A model generated the notes under the pieces. That model saw only the letters and a program-made list of their open reading frames with translations. It did not search any database and had not been told where the DNA came from. Made by a program: the position numbers and the translations under genes. A stretch of DNA of 7,815 bases. Origin: Verrucomicrobiota bacterium (GTDB lineage: Bacteria > Verrucomicrobiota > Verrucomicrobiia > Limisphaerales > JAHEOI01). This document shows positions 1 to 6,150 of the stretch, piece by piece (within the stretch, counting starts at the first letter, position 1; each line of letters opens with the position of its first letter). The stretch is from NCBI GenBank assembly GCA_018610125.1, contig JAHEOI010000276.1:1-7815 (forward strand). The letters run 5' to 3'.

Positions 1-378
1 GACCGCACGAGCCGCCCGCGGATGGCCTATCGCTTTCGCCACCTCCGAGTAGCTCATCCGATCGCCGGGAGGAATCCGCTGAAGGAACGCCCAGATAATT
101 CGCTGAAGCTCGGTCCCACCCGACAAGTCAAGCGGCGGCGACTCGCCTATCGGTTTGCCTTCCAGTCCGGCCATCAGCGCGCGTGCCGTCAGATTTAACC
201 ATTGCTCCTTCAAATCCGGTTCCATTTTCGGACCGATTAACAGCGCGTGAGCCGACACCGAGTCAGTCGACTCGTCCGGAAAGTCCAGCCGCGCCAACCC
301 GGCCGGAGAAAAATAAGCGGTAAAGCACCCATACTGGGTCTTGACGCATTGGTGGTGACATGGCGCCGTCGACTTCAC
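1..378 (-). CDS. Methylated-DNA--protein-cysteine methyltransferase, N-terminal part (cut by left edge)
   Basis: O6-alkylguanine-DNA alkyltransferase (Ogt/MGMT/Ada-C type), which repairs O6-alkylguanine by moving the alkyl group irreversibly to its own cysteine. The frame stays open on the minus strand to base 1 and gives about 126 residues. The N-terminal part (KTQYGCFTAYFSPAGLARL) matches the usual opening beta-strands of the family. Further on, GGTELQRIIWAFLQRIPPGD followed by SYSEVAKAIGHPRAARAV is the classic DNA-binding winged-helix part, with the Arg of the ARAV motif serving as the arginine finger. The PCHR active-site motif normally comes some 15-20 residues later and so lies outside the window. 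The start is uncertain: no ATG lies near the N-terminus, and a GTG at 378 gives a sensible length and sits 14 bases after the stop of the preceding gene. No Shine-Dalgarno is visible. The family call is firm; the choice between ogt and ada-like cannot be made from this fragment. Confidence 0.85.
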   Translation of the reverse strand, partial: MKSTAPCHHQCVKTQYGCFTAYFSPAGLARLDFPDESTDSVSAHALLIGPKMEPDLKEQWLNLTARALMAGLEGKPIGESPPLDLSGGTELQRIIWAFLQRIPPGDRMSYSEVAKAIGHPRAARAV

Positions 379-392
379 GCGCGGTACAGCAA

Positions 393-959
393 TTAAACCG
401 GCAGGAAAAGCGTCGCCAGAATCCACAACAGAAGGGCAAAACAGGCGGCCAGCAGGATTACTCGATTGCGTGCAAGGCGCTTCTCATACCTCAATGGGCG
501 GAGCCCTTGGATACTGCCGGCAGCCAAATAGTTCACCAATCGAGGATTGGAGGGTGTCTGACGCCGAAACCGTTGATGCCACAGGCGAAATTTCTCCGCA
601 ATCGATCGACCCCCCTTGGGAAGCTCGGTCTGCGATTCGGTTGAGGAGTCACTTTGGGACCGATCTTGGGTGGGAGGGCCCTCTTCCCCGACCGCTGACG
701 AAGGCCGCGGCACCGATTCAAAGATTGGCTCGCGGTTCGTATCTTCTTGAGATTGACGCCCGGCAGCCTTGCCTGCATCGGAGCGTTGCCCCCCACTCCC
801 GCCGAAGATCTGCTTCCCCTTCCTCGAATTGGTTTTGGAAGGCGCCCCCAAGGACGCATTCAATTTCTTGATCTCGGACTCGATCGCCGCAATCTCAGCG
901 TTGAGCGACTCCTCGCGACTCTTGAGGGGATCCGTTTTCTTTCTAAACCAGTTGTTCAT
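393..959 (-). CDS. Small tail-anchored coiled-coil membrane protein, function unknown
   Basis: I cannot name a function. The 188-residue product has a charged N-terminal helix with heptad character (about residues 12-36, SREESLNAEIAAIESEIKKL), then a long polar linker rich in Ser, Gly, Gln and Asp (about 38-118). A basic stretch with the compact motif NPRLVNYLAAGSIQGLRPLR (138-157) follows, and then a single hydrophobic segment (about 167-186) close to the C-terminus. The plan is that of a C-terminally anchored inner-membrane protein with a cytoplasmic body. The frame is open further upstream to 1055, but the ATG at 959 is preferred: it overlaps the previous stop as TGATG and has a purine-rich AAGGGG about 7 bases upstream, the best ribosome-binding site in the window. 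The motif before the anchor is the most protein-like part and looks conserved to me in Verrucomicrobiota, from recall only. It is probably translationally coupled to the preceding gene. Confidence 0.75.
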   Translation of the reverse strand: MNNWFRKKTDPLKSREESLNAEIAAIESEIKKLNASLGAPSKTNSRKGKQIFGGSGGQRSDAGKAAGRQSQEDTNREPIFESVPRPSSAVGEEGPPTQDRSQSDSSTESQTELPKGGRSIAEKFRLWHQRFRRQTPSNPRLVNYLAAGSIQGLRPLRYEKRLARNRVILLAACFALLLWILATLFLPV

Positions 960-1678
960 CAGCCACCCCTTAGGATTAGGATAAACAATAAGAGACTCAC
1001 CGCAATTAGTGCCACCAACGCCAACGGCCAGGTCAATGCCAATCCCAGCTTGCAAAGCTGCCTGAGGTTTTGATCCGAAAGCCAGTTGAGCCGGCTATCA
1101 CTGTCGGTCGCCTGCGCACTCCCGGCAGCCGGCTTGTTCTCCGGATCGGTCAGAATAGGCCACTTCAACTGCGCCCCATTCCATTCCATCCGAGCATTCT
1201 CAATGGTGCTGAGCGCCTTGGTCAGCTCGGTCTCGTAAGCCTCTTGGCTCCACTCATCTTCTTGAATCGATTGGAGCTTCTCCAATGCGTCCCGTAAGCC
1301 TTTCAAGGTCTTCGCCATCTGCTCGGCTTCCTGCCGCGCTGCGAATTCCGCCTCACCAAGGAGCTCGATCCCGCGAGTCAGATTTTGGACCATCTCATCC
1401 CGCCCGGTTTGAAACTCATGTTGGCGGCGACGCGATTCTTCCAGTTGCGCCCGTTCCCGCTCAAGCTCCTCCTGAGCCCGCCGCAGCTCGGTGAGCTTCT
1501 GCTGCGCCGTCGTGACCTGATGATCCAAGTCTTCCATGTTTGGGGCCTTGCTCGAACCGGCAGCGTCACTCCCGGAAGTTTGAGTCGTTTTCGAATAACC
1601 GGTAGCAGAGGAAGGCGACCGTTGAGAGGCTTGGTAATCTTGATCCACGAAATCTGACTCGTCGAAGTGCTCAGGCAT
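959..1678 (-). CDS. Coiled-coil protein with C-terminal membrane anchor, function unknown
   Basis: This 239-residue protein is not one I recognise by name. It has an acidic, low-complexity N-terminus (1-47), then a long charged helical region. A strong coiled coil lies at about 48-88 (runs such as AQEELERERAQLEESRRRQ), and further amphipathic helix at about 95-168. A polar linker follows (about 178-198), and one hydrophobic segment at about 212-236 ends almost at the C-terminus (ILRGG). The topology is most simply a cytoplasmic coiled-coil body held in the inner membrane by its tail. The frame extends upstream to a TTG at 1732. The ATG at 1678 is preferred because the TTG lies in the loop of a hairpin and the extra 18 residues are basic and Cys-containing, unlike the acidic N-terminus that follows. 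The gene follows the permease by 67 bases and runs into the next one through TGATG, so the two tail-anchored proteins are probably made together. A scaffold or regulator of the adjacent exporter is possible but unproven. Confidence 0.75.
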   Translation of the reverse strand: MPEHFDESDFVDQDYQASQRSPSSATGYSKTTQTSGSDAAGSSKAPNMEDLDHQVTTAQQKLTELRRAQEELERERAQLEESRRRQHEFQTGRDEMVQNLTRGIELLGEAEFAARQEAEQMAKTLKGLRDALEKLQSIQEDEWSQEAYETELTKALSTIENARMEWNGAQLKWPILTDPENKPAAGSAQATDSDSRLNWLSDQNLRQLCKLGLALTWPLALVALIAVSLLLFILILRGG

Positions 1679-1714
1679 ACGATTGAGTCTACCGCGAGGC
1701 CGTTTCCGTGTAAA

Positions 1715-1738
1715 GCAAGAGAGCTTGCTCAAGCAAGC
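1715..1738 (-). other. Three-arm inverted repeat with two alternative hairpins after the permease gene
   Basis: Read on the minus strand just after the permease stop, the pentamers CTTGC (1737-1733), GCAAG (1728-1724) and CTTGC (1719-1715) follow one another with 4-base spacers. The middle arm can pair with either neighbour, so the two hairpins exclude each other. The first is extended to 6 base pairs (1738-1733 with 1728-1723). The last arm is followed by TTTACACGG, which is too poor in T for a good intrinsic terminator. It could be a weak attenuator, an mRNA 3'-end stabiliser between permease and coiled-coil genes, or chance. The pairing is directly visible; any role is inference. Confidence 0.4.
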
Positions 1739-1745
1739 GCCCGTG

Positions 1746-3566
1746 TCATCCTTCCATTTCGATCGATCGGACTCGTCGCAGCCCGATAGCTAAAGGCACC
1801 CATCCAAATGCAAGCGAGATGGTGACGAATATCCCCCAGCTCGCCGCAACGAGTCCGGCAGCCGACCCCCCCGTTTCCCAAGGCGAGCCCATAGCCAGAA
1901 GAACCACCGACGAAAGGATATAAACGAAGCTGAGGACCAGGCAAAAGGTTCCCCCGAATCCGCTGACGATCTTGCTCGGATTGTCCTCTTTAAAATTGGG
2001 ATACAAGACCCCAAGCCCGACCGCCATGCCGGTCAGCGTGAAGCACATGACGGTCACCGCCCCCGCAAAGTAAAGGACTCGTGCGAAGGGCATCTTCAAC
2101 ATGACACACGACAGCGTGACCAGCGAGAGTGTGATGAGCAGCGACGCAATCAGGGCCAGCCAGAACTTTGCCCTGACCACCCGCTCCAGCCCGAGCGGTG
2201 CGAGTCCGACAATCCAAAGACGCTTCCCCTCAAGTGAAAACTGCGGATAAACGAAGCGGGTCGTCAACGTCGCCAAATTCAAGGAACAAGCCGCCAAATT
2301 CAAGTAGGCCACCAGATGCACCCAGAACGGTTGGGTCAATTGCTGCGAGAACTGTCTCAGATTAATGATGTAAACCCCAAGGAGCCCGAAAAGCACCAAC
2401 GATTGCCCCCATTGACTGGTATCGCGCCAGAATAGCCGAATATCTTTAACCACCAACGCCCGCACATCGCGTCCCAACTTCGGAATCCACCCAATGATCC
2501 GCTCCACCGGACCCGTCACCTGATCCGAGGCGGAGCTACGAGCCTTTTGCCGATTATGAAACCATTGCCACCGCCCCAGAACATGCCCCCGACTGTGAAC
2601 CTCAGAGATGGCACTGTAAAACCATGTCCCCATTTGGGTCGATACAACCCAGCCGAACAACAAGGCGTAGCTCAACAAGACTGAGGAAAAAAAGAGGGCC
2701 GTGCGGATAGCCCCTTCGGACCAGAAGAGCACTCCGGAAGCCAGCCAGTAGCTCGGCAGCCAAGGAAACTGGGCAAAGGCGGTCTTGGCAAGGAGACGGT
2801 CAAGGATCACCAAGACACGAGTCTCCTGATCATCCCCGGCACCGGCTTCCGCCCGGAGCCACCACGCAAAGCCCCCCAAAATGATCGCCCCGAACGTCAG
2901 CGCGGCGATCTGGAAGCTCCGGCGATCCATGTACCGGGCCACCAGTATAGCCAGCCAAGTCCCCACCACACCCGGCAAAACAATGAACATCCCCAAAAAA
3001 AGCAATGTCATCGGGTAAAAGTGCCAAGGCACACTTTGAACAAGCCCATAAGCCACGAGAAATGGCGATATCAGGAACAGGAATGCCCAGGAAGCCAACA
3101 AAATGGATTCCAAAAACTTCCAGGAAACAATCGTCTCGGCCGGGACCGGCAATGACAATAAAAATGTCGTTTCACGGTTCCGAAAGAGGTTCGTATAGCT
3201 GATAATCAAATTACTGAAGAGAAGCAATACAAACAAGAAGGCGAACAGGATAAAGAGCAAGCGTTCCGAAAGCAGCGGTCCCAATCCCGGGAAGCTCGAG
3301 AGGAAGCCAAAGGCGTGATAAAAAAGCCAGAAGGCGATCCAGAAATAGCCCCCTACAAAAAGGGCAATCAACCCGATTAACAATGGGGATTGCTCCGTGA
3401 GCGATCGCAACCGTCGCCATGATTGGCGTAAATGAGCCCACAAAAGCAGCCTCAAAGGGGAACGTCCTCGCGATCCCCCTAAAAGCCGAGCTTGCGCTCC
3501 CGACTCCGTTTCCGGGACCAAAATCGGTTGCTCTAAGCTCGAGTTGTCCACGCCGCGTTTTGCCAT
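1746..3566 (-). CDS. ABC-2 type exporter permease, two-part (putative ABC exporter family)
   Basis: Membrane subunit of an ABC exporter, encoded directly after its ATPase. From the ATG at 3566 it has 606 residues. An upstream ATG at 3644 would give 632 and overlap the ATPase gene by 41 bases; neither start has a Shine-Dalgarno. In 632-numbering, hydrophobic segments lie at about 87-107, 128-150, 177-202, 208-236, 245-263, 299-335 (one or two), 413-428, 440-460, 494-517, 522-548, 563-586 and 596-622, so about twelve spans. A basic soluble loop at about 345-410 splits them into two halves. Each half carries a similar cytoplasmic element: RETTFLLSLPVPAETIVSWK (157-176) in the first and SLEGKRLWIVGLAPLGLERV (470-489) in the second, each followed by K-F-type residues and a membrane span. 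A further motif, YPNFKEDNPSKIVSGFGGT (548-566), is typical of this exporter type. The protein therefore looks like two ABC-2 permease units fused in one chain. Substrate unknown; the ABC-exporter call is firm. Confidence 0.88.
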   Translation of the reverse strand: MAKRGVDNSSLEQPILVPETESGAQARLLGGSRGRSPLRLLLWAHLRQSWRRLRSLTEQSPLLIGLIALFVGGYFWIAFWLFYHAFGFLSSFPGLGPLLSERLLFILFAFLFVLLLFSNLIISYTNLFRNRETTFLLSLPVPAETIVSWKFLESILLASWAFLFLISPFLVAYGLVQSVPWHFYPMTLLFLGMFIVLPGVVGTWLAILVARYMDRRSFQIAALTFGAIILGGFAWWLRAEAGAGDDQETRVLVILDRLLAKTAFAQFPWLPSYWLASGVLFWSEGAIRTALFFSSVLLSYALLFGWVVSTQMGTWFYSAISEVHSRGHVLGRWQWFHNRQKARSSASDQVTGPVERIIGWIPKLGRDVRALVVKDIRLFWRDTSQWGQSLVLFGLLGVYIINLRQFSQQLTQPFWVHLVAYLNLAACSLNLATLTTRFVYPQFSLEGKRLWIVGLAPLGLERVVRAKFWLALIASLLITLSLVTLSCVMLKMPFARVLYFAGAVTVMCFTLTGMAVGLGVLYPNFKEDNPSKIVSGFGGTFCLVLSFVYILSSVVLLAMGSPWETGGSAAGLVAASWGIFVTISLAFGWVPLAIGLRRVRSIEMEG

Positions 3567-3603
3567 TCGATTCAATCGTCCAATCGGCACCTTGCCGACT
3601 CGA

Positions 3604-4359
3604 TTACTTCCCCAACAATCCGTCTCCTTGTGGCATTGACTCATCTTCGGTCAACGCAAGGAAGGCCTGTTCCAGGGGACCATCCGATCCGCTGTGTCGG
3701 CGCAGCTCCATTGGCGTCCCCAAAGCGGCCAATCTTCCTTGGTGCATGATACCGATCCGGTCGGCGACCTCTTCCGCGACGTTCAACTGGTGAGTCGACA
3801 GAAACACCGTCATGCCCTCCCGCGACCGTTCCTGAAGGATATCTTTGACCACGCGGCCATGATGCGGATCCAATCCGACCATCGGCTCATCGATGACGAA
3901 GACTTCAGGGTCATGAAGGAGGGCCGAAACGATTGCCACGCGTTGGCGCGTCCCATGGGAGAGTCCCTCGATCGGTTGGTGGAGGTAAGGGCCCAACTGA
4001 AAGCGCTCGATTAAATCGCGTCCCTGGGCATTAACCTGGTCCACCCGCAGCCGGAACAGTTCTCCGATAAACCGTAGGAATTCCGCCGGCGTCAGCTTAT
4101 CATATAAGAAGGGATAATCCGGCACATACGCCAGGCGCTTTCGAGCCTCCATAGGAGCGCGTTGGACATCGTATCCCGCCAAAAAGGCCAAGCCCGATGT
4201 CGCTTTGATGAGCCCGGTCAAGACCTTGATCGTGGTTGTCTTGCCGGCGGCATTCGGCCCGAGAATCGTAAACAGCTCGCCACGCGGAATCTTTAGATTC
4301 AAGTGGTCCACCGCCGTCACATCTCCAAATTGTTTGGTTAAGTCGACAATTTCGACCAT
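3604..4359 (-). CDS. ABC transporter ATP-binding protein
   Basis: Nucleotide-binding subunit that powers the adjacent exporter from the cytoplasmic face. The 251 residues cover a full single domain. Visible elements are Walker A GPNAAGKTT (34-42, Lys40), the signature LSHGTRQRV (133-141), Walker B VFVIDEP (153-159, catalytic Glu158), D-loop VGLDP (161-165) and the switch His190 in LSTHQL. The region where the Q-loop glutamine normally sits reads YVPDYPFLYDKLT (78-90), with Asp81 at or near the glutamine position. I recall similar PD-x-P variants in ABC-2 type exporters, so this need not be a defect. The signature has His for the second residue of the usual SGG, and Walker A has Ala for the usual Gly. 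The ATG at 4359 follows the previous gene by 46 bases, with AGGAG rather far upstream (about 12 bases). The permease gene follows immediately, so the two form a transporter pair of the drug/lipid/peptide exporter type. The substrate cannot be inferred. Confidence 0.95.
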   Translation of the reverse strand: MVEIVDLTKQFGDVTAVDHLNLKIPRGELFTILGPNAAGKTTTIKVLTGLIKATSGLAFLAGYDVQRAPMEARKRLAYVPDYPFLYDKLTPAEFLRFIGELFRLRVDQVNAQGRDLIERFQLGPYLHQPIEGLSHGTRQRVAIVSALLHDPEVFVIDEPMVGLDPHHGRVVKDILQERSREGMTVFLSTHQLNVAEEVADRIGIMHQGRLAALGTPMELRRHSGSDGPLEQAFLALTEDESMPQGDGLLGK

Positions 4360-4405
4360 GATTCGTTATCGCTCCTATCAAGCTCCGTCCCTGGAAAGGC
4401 GCTCC

Positions 4406-5215
4406 TTACGGTTTGAAGCCTAGGGCCTCATTGATCAGCCTCAGCCTGCCGGGGAGATCAACCCGCAAAATCTCGCCCACACGGCTGACCACCACCACGA
4501 TTTTGTAACGAGCCAACAGCGTCGCTTCCAGCCGGTACACCCGTACCCGCGCATTCCTTAAAGTGAGCCAGTCCGTTCGCGCACTCCATTCCAGACGACC
4601 GGCCAGGCTTTCCGGGCGCGTCAACACCTTGGGAAGCATCCCAGAGAGAAAGCTCGACGGTAGGTGCGTCTTACGCAACACCTCTTCCGGATCTTGAAGG
4701 GCGTCGAATGCGAAGGACCATCGATTCGTTCTTGAGCCTTGTTGAAACTGAATTCGAAGACGCTCGCTTTCGGTATCCCCGGAAACTTTGAGCACCTTCG
4801 GCTTGACGGCCAGACGGACCAAAAACCGTTCCCATGTTTTTGGATCCGAGAGCTTTGTATTGAAGCGGAATCGGGCTCGTTTGTCCTCATTGCCGACCGA
4901 AATGGCCCCTTCGGCGGAAAGCGTGTACGATTCCAGATTCTGCACCATCTGCTCGGGCACTCCTCGGCGATTCGGCAGCTCATCCGTCCCAACCCCGCTG
5001 CCGACCGTCGCCGCCCATTGACAAAAACCGATCTTTTCGTCGCCCTCGAGGATGTCCAACGACGAATCGTCCGGGGCCGTCAAGATCTTTTGCCAGACGG
5101 TTTCGACATCCACAGGGCTCCCTGTCTGGGCACGATAGAATTCATGTCGCCACAAAAGGACGTTCATCGTCAGCCAGAAGAGAACAATCAAAGTAAACGC
5201 GATACGAAGGCCCAT
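4406..5215 (-). CDS. Membrane-anchored extracytoplasmic protein upstream of ABC exporter, function unknown
   Basis: I do not recognise a named family. The 269-residue product starts with one basic residue and a hydrophobic span (about 4-22, RIAFTLIVLFWLTMNVLLW) with no clear cleavage site or lipobox, so it is best read as an N-terminal membrane anchor with the rest outside the cytoplasm. The body alternates short beta-like strands: LDILEGDEKIGFCQWAAT (53-70), ARFRFNTKLS (114-123), RLRIQFQQ (152-159), RWSFAFDAL (165-173), and a long strand-rich C-terminus (VYRLEATLLARYKIVVVVSR, 226-245, then GEILRVDLP and RLRLINEAL). The pattern is compatible with a LolA- or DUF3108-like curved beta-sheet that binds a lipid or hydrophobic ligand, but this is inference from strand pattern only. 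It lies 46 bases upstream of the ATPase gene, so an accessory subunit of the exporter is the natural guess. The ATG at 5215 is the first in the frame and places the anchor at the N-terminus. No Shine-Dalgarno is seen. Confidence 0.7.
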   Translation of the reverse strand: MGLRIAFTLIVLFWLTMNVLLWRHEFYRAQTGSPVDVETVWQKILTAPDDSSLDILEGDEKIGFCQWAATVGSGVGTDELPNRRGVPEQMVQNLESYTLSAEGAISVGNEDKRARFRFNTKLSDPKTWERFLVRLAVKPKVLKVSGDTESERLRIQFQQGSRTNRWSFAFDALQDPEEVLRKTHLPSSFLSGMLPKVLTRPESLAGRLEWSARTDWLTLRNARVRVYRLEATLLARYKIVVVVSRVGEILRVDLPGRLRLINEALGFKP

Positions 5216-5285
5216 AGGCTATGAAATGACAAGAATGCGACCGGAGGGGGAGCGGACTCGGAAACGCTCGGGCAACGCCCTTGGA
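5216..5285. other. 70-base gap between LysM protein and exporter-associated genes
   Basis: This gap and the one at 6039-6150 are the longest noncoding stretches in the window. It contains a short hairpin immediately after the LysM-protein stop (GGGC-GTT-GCCC on the minus strand, 5280-5270) without a following T run, so it is not a convincing terminator. No promoter with both boxes at proper spacing was found before the start at 5215. The exporter genes may therefore be transcribed from further upstream. Confidence 0.35.
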
Positions 5286-6038
5286 TCAAGGATAAGGGAT
5301 CTTTAACCGAGTGCCTTTTCGCATCCGCCTCGGATTGACGTTGGGATTGGCTTCCATTAATTGCTTAAGAGTGATGCCGTATTGCTCCTTGATCTGGTAC
5401 ATCGTCTCGTTCCGCTTGACCGTGTGGTACCCAAACTCACTCCCCGAGCCGTGGCTCCCACCGGATTCCGAAACCTCGACGCCCGTCCCCGCGCCAGGTC
5501 CGGCCTTTAACCGTTCAATCTGCGCCTTGGCCTGCCGGAGCTTATCCTCCAACTGGTTGACACGCTCAAGCAGCTTATCTCTCTCCTTTTTAAGGGCGGT
5601 ATTTTCCTGTTTGACCGACTGGAGATGCTTTTGGATATCTTGAGTTACCGGCGCCAAAGAGACCCCCTTGGCAAGCTCGCGCTTGCAACGAGTGATCCGG
5701 GGATTAATAAACGCCTTCTTTTCTTTGCTATCAGCAGTCAGCTTCTTGTAATGCTGGTAGTGATAGACGGCCGATACAGGATCTTCCAGATCATTGTCAT
5801 AGAGCAGCCCCAGCTCGAAATGGGCTTTCGCCAAGTTCGGATCGATTTGCAGTGCCTTTTCGTAAGCTTCCGCAGCCGCCTTGTAATCGTACGCGCTCTT
5901 TTCATTCTCAGCCTTCTGCAGATAGGCACTCACCCGCCTTTTGCCCGCCTGGCTCCCCATGGGCAAGCATCCCGACCAACTGAAGCCGATCAGCCCAAGG
6001 ATCATCAGACCGCGACATGTGGAAGCCCAAAAGATCAT
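5286..6038 (-). CDS. Putative lipoprotein with TPR repeat, coiled coil and C-terminal LysM domain
   Basis: Envelope protein of 250 residues that probably binds peptidoglycan. The N-terminus has a hydrophobic signal (about 9-21) followed by SWSGC with Cys24 as candidate lipidation site; Trp at -3 makes the lipobox imperfect. Residues about 34-100 form TPR-like helices (YKAAAEAYEKALQIDPNLAK, then AHFELGLLYDND), a protein-interaction module. Residues about 131-179 are a strongly charged coiled coil (KKERDKLLERVNQLEDKLRQ). A Gly/Ser-rich linker (180-202) leads to a typical LysM domain (203-248) starting YHTVKRNETMYQIKEQYGIT, with LMEANPNVNP and KGTRLKIP, which binds N-acetylglucosamine in glycan chains. 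No catalytic domain is present, so a structural or scaffolding role in the cell wall is likely: LysM would fix the protein to the wall and TPR/coiled coil would gather partners. The ATG at 6038 places the signal peptide at the N-terminus. A GGAG lies too far upstream (17 bases) to help. This domain order looks familiar from Verrucomicrobiota, from recall only. Confidence 0.85.
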   Translation of the reverse strand: MIFWASTCRGLMILGLIGFSWSGCLPMGSQAGKRRVSAYLQKAENEKSAYDYKAAAEAYEKALQIDPNLAKAHFELGLLYDNDLEDPVSAVYHYQHYKKLTADSKEKKAFINPRITRCKRELAKGVSLAPVTQDIQKHLQSVKQENTALKKERDKLLERVNQLEDKLRQAKAQIERLKAGPGAGTGVEVSESGGSHGSGSEFGYHTVKRNETMYQIKEQYGITLKQLMEANPNVNPRRMRKGTRLKIPYP

Positions 6039-6150
6039 ACGCTAGTTTAAGCATTCTCCGGCAATGGCGCAATCTCGGGCTCCACTCAAAATCATCTGCC
6101 ACGACACTACGATTCGTCCGGCAGGTCGACATTGCCCCTTCAAGAGCCCG
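6039..6150. other. 112-base gap upstream of the LysM lipoprotein gene
   Basis: The gap follows the stop of the DUF6941-type gene. On the minus strand a weak promoter-like pair can be read: TTGCGC (6072-6067), 17 bases, TAAACT (6049-6044). If used, transcription would begin at or next to the ATG at 6038, giving a leaderless or nearly leaderless mRNA. The match to consensus is poor (3 of 6 and 4 of 6), so this is only a possibility. An imperfect GAGC/GCTC pairing around the upstream stop has no T run and is not a terminator. Confidence 0.25.

Noticed and set aside
1..378. Alkyltransferase as a pseudogene because no PCHR motif is present
   Set aside because: The frame is intact to the window edge, and the active-site motif is expected just beyond it; this is truncation by the window, not by mutation.
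960..1055. N-terminal extension of the small tail-anchored protein to an ATG at 1055
   Set aside because: The extension would overlap the preceding gene by almost 100 bases, and the ATG at 959 has the better ribosome-binding site and a TGATG junction.
1679..1732. TTG start at 1732 for the coiled-coil protein
   Set aside because: TTG is a rare start, lies in a hairpin loop, and the added residues differ in character from the acidic N-terminus. Not excluded outright because of the shared GRLNRM peptide.
4739..5224. Plus-strand open frame of 161 codons
   Set aside because: It lies opposite the 269-residue anchored protein; its product has no recognisable domain and mixed Arg/Pro/Phe composition typical of an antisense shadow.
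5270..5280. GGGC-GTT-GCCC hairpin after the LysM protein as intrinsic terminator
   Set aside because: The stem has only four base pairs and no T run follows on the minus strand.
5625..6050. Plus-strand open frame of 141 codons
   Set aside because: Antisense to the TPR/coiled-coil part of the LysM lipoprotein, whose domains are unmistakable.
6044..6072. Sigma-70-like promoter TTGCGC-17-TAAACT upstream of the LysM lipoprotein
   Set aside because: Box matches are weak and the implied transcript start falls on the ATG; kept only as a remark in the gap entry.
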